Below, in pieces: positions 61,107-64,000 of a stretch of DNA of 64,000 bases (its first letter is position 1; each line of letters opens with the position of its first letter). The notes beneath the pieces are model-generated. The model searched no databases. It saw only the letters and a program-made list of their open reading frames with translations, and was not told the origin of the DNA. The stretch is from the NCBI GenBank assembly GCA_009733575.1, contig ML769389.1, positions 310,001-374,000 of the forward strand, given 5' to 3'. The position numbers were made by a program, and so were the translations under genes. The stretch is from Gymnopus androsaceus JB14. Its lineage: Eukaryota > Basidiomycota > Agaricomycetes > Agaricales > Omphalotaceae.

Positions 61107-64000
61107 ATGTCCAGTCCTTCACTGCTCGAGCATGGTGTTCACCGAAAGCGAACGGCGCTCAAGGTCCATGGTCTTGCACTGGCCACTTTAAGCTTTCAAA
61201 CTCTTGGTATGACCGTCCATCTTATTCAATGGCATACTTATAATGCTCATTCCTACTCCAAGGCATCATATATTCCGATATAGGTCCGTTCTTTCTTCTC
61301 TGACAACTCTAACTTTTCTAAGCTAAGTTCTCTAACCTAAATCGTCATTGCAGGAACTTCGCCGTTGTATGTTCTTAACGGACTATGGCCCGCATCTGGC
61401 TCTGTGCCTTCGGAGGAGGATGTTATTGGGGGTATCAGTGCCATTATTTGGAGCTTGACCTTACTTCCCTTGATCAAATATGTACGCCTTGAAACTCTCC
61501 TTACCCGAAAAAAATAACCTCCAATGCTTATAGGTCTTCATCTCTTTGAGATTTGGCACCACGGAAGGTTTGTTCTATCGATATCTCGTATAGACGTTTT
61601 CTAACTATTTTTCTGTAGGAGAGGGAGGATCGTTTGCTCTATATCAAGGCTTGTACCCTCCGGAAGACAAGGACCTCGACGCGGACAGAACCCTTACGGG
61701 AGACAGCTATATCAAGTCAACACGAAGTACAGACTCCATCAAGCAGGTCCTTCGGGTTCCCCTTCTAGTTTGGGTGAGCAGGCTTATCTTGAACAACTAT
61801 TCTACATACTGATGCACTGCAGTGTTTATTCGGTACCGCGTTCGTCTTTTCTTTCGCCGAGTCAGGTATCGTCCATGTCTAAAACACATATATACAGCTT
61901 GACAATGGCAGACGGCGTGTTCACTCCTGCCGTTAGTGTAACCTCTGCAGTTGGGGGTATCGCGGTCGCCAAGGCCTCTGTTGAGAGCAAGATTGTCCCC
62001 ATCTCGATAGTCAGTGAATCAATTCATCTGGAACCCCGTCGGCGAGCCAACATCATTCCTCTTTAGGCTCTTTTGATAGTACTTTTCTTAGCCCAGCAGT
62101 TTGGTACTTCCAGATTGGCGTTCACGTTTGCTCCTAGTCAGTATCCATATATTTTTTCAGTTGTTCCTCACTCATTATGACTACAGTTGCGTTTATCTGG
62201 TTCCTTCTCCTCACTGGCACTGGAATATACAACATTACGACCTATCCTGGTATCTTTCGTGCTTTGGATCCATCTCGCGCGGTCCTCTGTACGTCATTCT
62301 CCGCAAGTTCTAGTAATCGCATTCTAATGTCGACGCAGTATTCGTGCGCACAAGAGATTATGATCTTCTTGCTGGTATTCTTCTCGCTGTGACCGGGCCC
62401 GAGGCAATATTTGCCAACCTTGGGCAATTCAATGCCACTTCCATTCGCGTGAGCTCGGCCTGGTATACTTTCTGTCTGTTTGTTTGCTATAATGTGATCT
62501 TAGATATCTTTCTGCTGCTTCGTTTACCCCGGGCTTTGTCTTGCATACATGGGCCAAGGAGCTCGTCTTATTGTCGATGGAGAAAATGTCCTTCCGAATG
62601 TCTTTTACCAGTCTATTCCTGGTCCTACAAATGGGCCGTTATTCTGGCAAGTCCGACGCCGTATCTTATTATTCAGTCTTTCTGACCGGATTTGTACCGA
62701 TAGGATCATGTTTGTTGTTGCAATCCTCGCAACTGTGAGTTCTATCTTTGATTTGGGCTGACGTGACCAGCTCAAAGCCTTCTTCATTGTAGTTTGTTGC
62801 ATCCCAAGCTATGATCACGGCCACATTTAGTTTGTTCCAACAAGTCGTTAACATGAAGAGCTTTCCTCCCATACTCATGCACTATACCTCCGAGACGATC
62901 CAGGGACAGGTAAGCCCCCCCTAGGCAGACTTGAATATACACTGACGTCGATTCGATGAAGGTCTACATCCCAGCTGTGAACTGGACGTTGATGATAATT
63001 ACCGTCATCATCGTGGGCGTCTTCTCCAATCTAACTAACCTCACCAACGCGTATGGGTTTGCTGTCGCCACAGTCATGTTTTCCACGAGCGTTTTGCTGG
63101 CTGTTCAGATGTATTATGTGAAGAAATGGCCTATCATCATTGCCATCGCGTATTTCTTGGTGTTTGGGTTCTTCGACGGGCTTTTCTGGGGCGCCGCGCT
63201 CAAGAAAGTTCCTCGTGGTGCTTGGGTTCCGCTGATGATTGGTATTATCCTGTATGTTCAAACTTTCTGAAATGGATTCAGTTACTTACAGGGACTTTTA
63301 GGAATGCTCGTCATGGTGTTTTGGACCTGGGCCAAGGTAGCATTCTTTGTCATGGCAAGCATTTTCAAGGCTGATCATTCAACTGCAGGGATTGGAAGAT
63401 ATCTTCGATGGGGCCAACCGTCAAAATCTTCGTCATTTCATCTGGCGGGAAGAAAAGATTGCAGAAAGTCGCGCTAACAATAGCAATGGAGATGGGATAG
63501 AAGAAGTGGAAGAAGAAAAAGAAGACGTAGACGAGTCGACCTATTATTACCTCCCAACGCAGAAGGCATTCACAAGCAAAGACACTGGTCTCGAACTCGA
63601 GAAGCGGGAGCTTGTCAGAATACCAACGATGGCTGTCTTCCATAAGCTTACTGTTGGCCGAGGAGTGCCCCACACATTTGTTGGTGAGCAATATTCATAT
63701 GGAAAATTTGGCGAAACATTAATTTTTCCTAGGCTTCGTTCGACAATACCCTGCTCTTCCTCAACTCTTGGTAGGCTCACCAATACAACTGAGTTGGCAA
63801 GCAACCTTATGCTGTCTTTAGGTATTCCTCTCTGTATCGACGTTACCCATTGCTCGTGTCGCGCCCGAGGATAGATACGATGTGGTGAAAACCAGATCTC
63901 TCGAAGGTAATGTGTATGCTTCTGGTCCACCTAAAGCTAGCTTTCTCATAATTTTATAGGCTGCTACGGAGTGACATATCACATTGGATTCCGAGAACAT
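61107..64000 (+). CDS. KUP/HAK potassium transporter, 3' end cut by window
   Basis: High-affinity K+ uptake transporter of the KUP/HAK/KT family in the plasma membrane. ATG 61107 gives a short N-terminus (MSSPSLLEHGVHRKRTALK). Spliced exons (61107-61206, 61263-61283, 61354-61481 and others) give ALATLSFQTLGIIYSDIGTS, the selectivity-filter-like GTSPLYVLNG, then FGTTEGEGGSFALYQGLYPP, MADGVFTPAVSVTSAVGG, LLAVTGPEAIFANLGQF, YMGQGARLIVDGENV, SQAMITATFSLFQQ, and the hydrophilic C-terminal domain from about 63395 with an acidic stretch (EEVEEEKEDVDE). The reading frame is still open at 64000. About ten introns; one probable donor (GTCAGG near 61860) is unusual. Confidence 0.92.

Overview
The window is 64 kb of nuclear DNA from a filamentous basidiomycete, most likely an Agaricomycete. 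The evidence is short spliceosomal introns (mostly 45-90 bp) in nearly every gene, conserved single-copy genes with basidiomycete-like exon structure (histone H4, CCT6, RanGAP, PRP4 kinase, MOB2), and families typical of mushroom-forming fungi: a large F-box-like paralog family, a fungal kinase-like family, DUF6699, and a Goodbye-NACHT-WD40 NLR. I cannot name the genus from the sequence alone.

Layout. 0-0.7 kb: repeat-rich, no gene. 0.77-4.8 kb: membrane-anchored GH17 glucanase, NFKBIL1-like protein, histone H4. 5.1-10.5 kb: three F-box-like paralogs (A, B, C) on the minus strand, all with frame lesions. 10.8-16.1 kb: a DUF6699-like gene, then a 1.7-kb tandem duplication of a kinase-like gene with antisense F-box debris. 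16.6-28.9 kb: Pex23/30-type peroxin, a distinct F-box protein, a small unknown gene, a GH15 glucoamylase with several frame breaks, a cytochrome P450 and a small membrane protein. 29.6-33.3 kb: F-box copy D, split by a MITE, and intact copy E. 33.7-38.3 kb: small unknown protein, RanGAP (rna1), SAC3/GANP-like protein, DUF3605 protein. 39.0-42.8 kb: a broken Goodbye-NACHT-WD40 NLR with near-identical WD repeats. 43.1-47.4 kb: F-box copies F and G, each split by two nested mobile elements. 47.8-53.1 kb: unknown coiled-coil protein, prp4, and a GPI-type cupredoxin-like protein. 53.4-55.1 kb: intact F-box copy H with a TA-flanked MITE upstream. 55.3-64.0 kb: cct6, tandem mob2 genes (one decayed), and a KUP/HAK potassium transporter cut by the window end.

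How it fits together. Housekeeping blocks alternate with fast-evolving accessory blocks. The accessory blocks hold eight members of one F-box-like/LRR family plus antisense fragments; only E and H are fully open. Six short elements with inverted termini lie in or beside F-box copies, five of them inside the reading frames, so insertion sites and target duplications can be read by comparison with intact paralogs.

Caution. Single-base indels also occur in genes that should be functional: prp4 carries a compensating pair in a conserved segment. Some frameshifts called here as pseudogenization may therefore be consensus errors of the assembly. Transposon insertions and large deletions are not open to that doubt.
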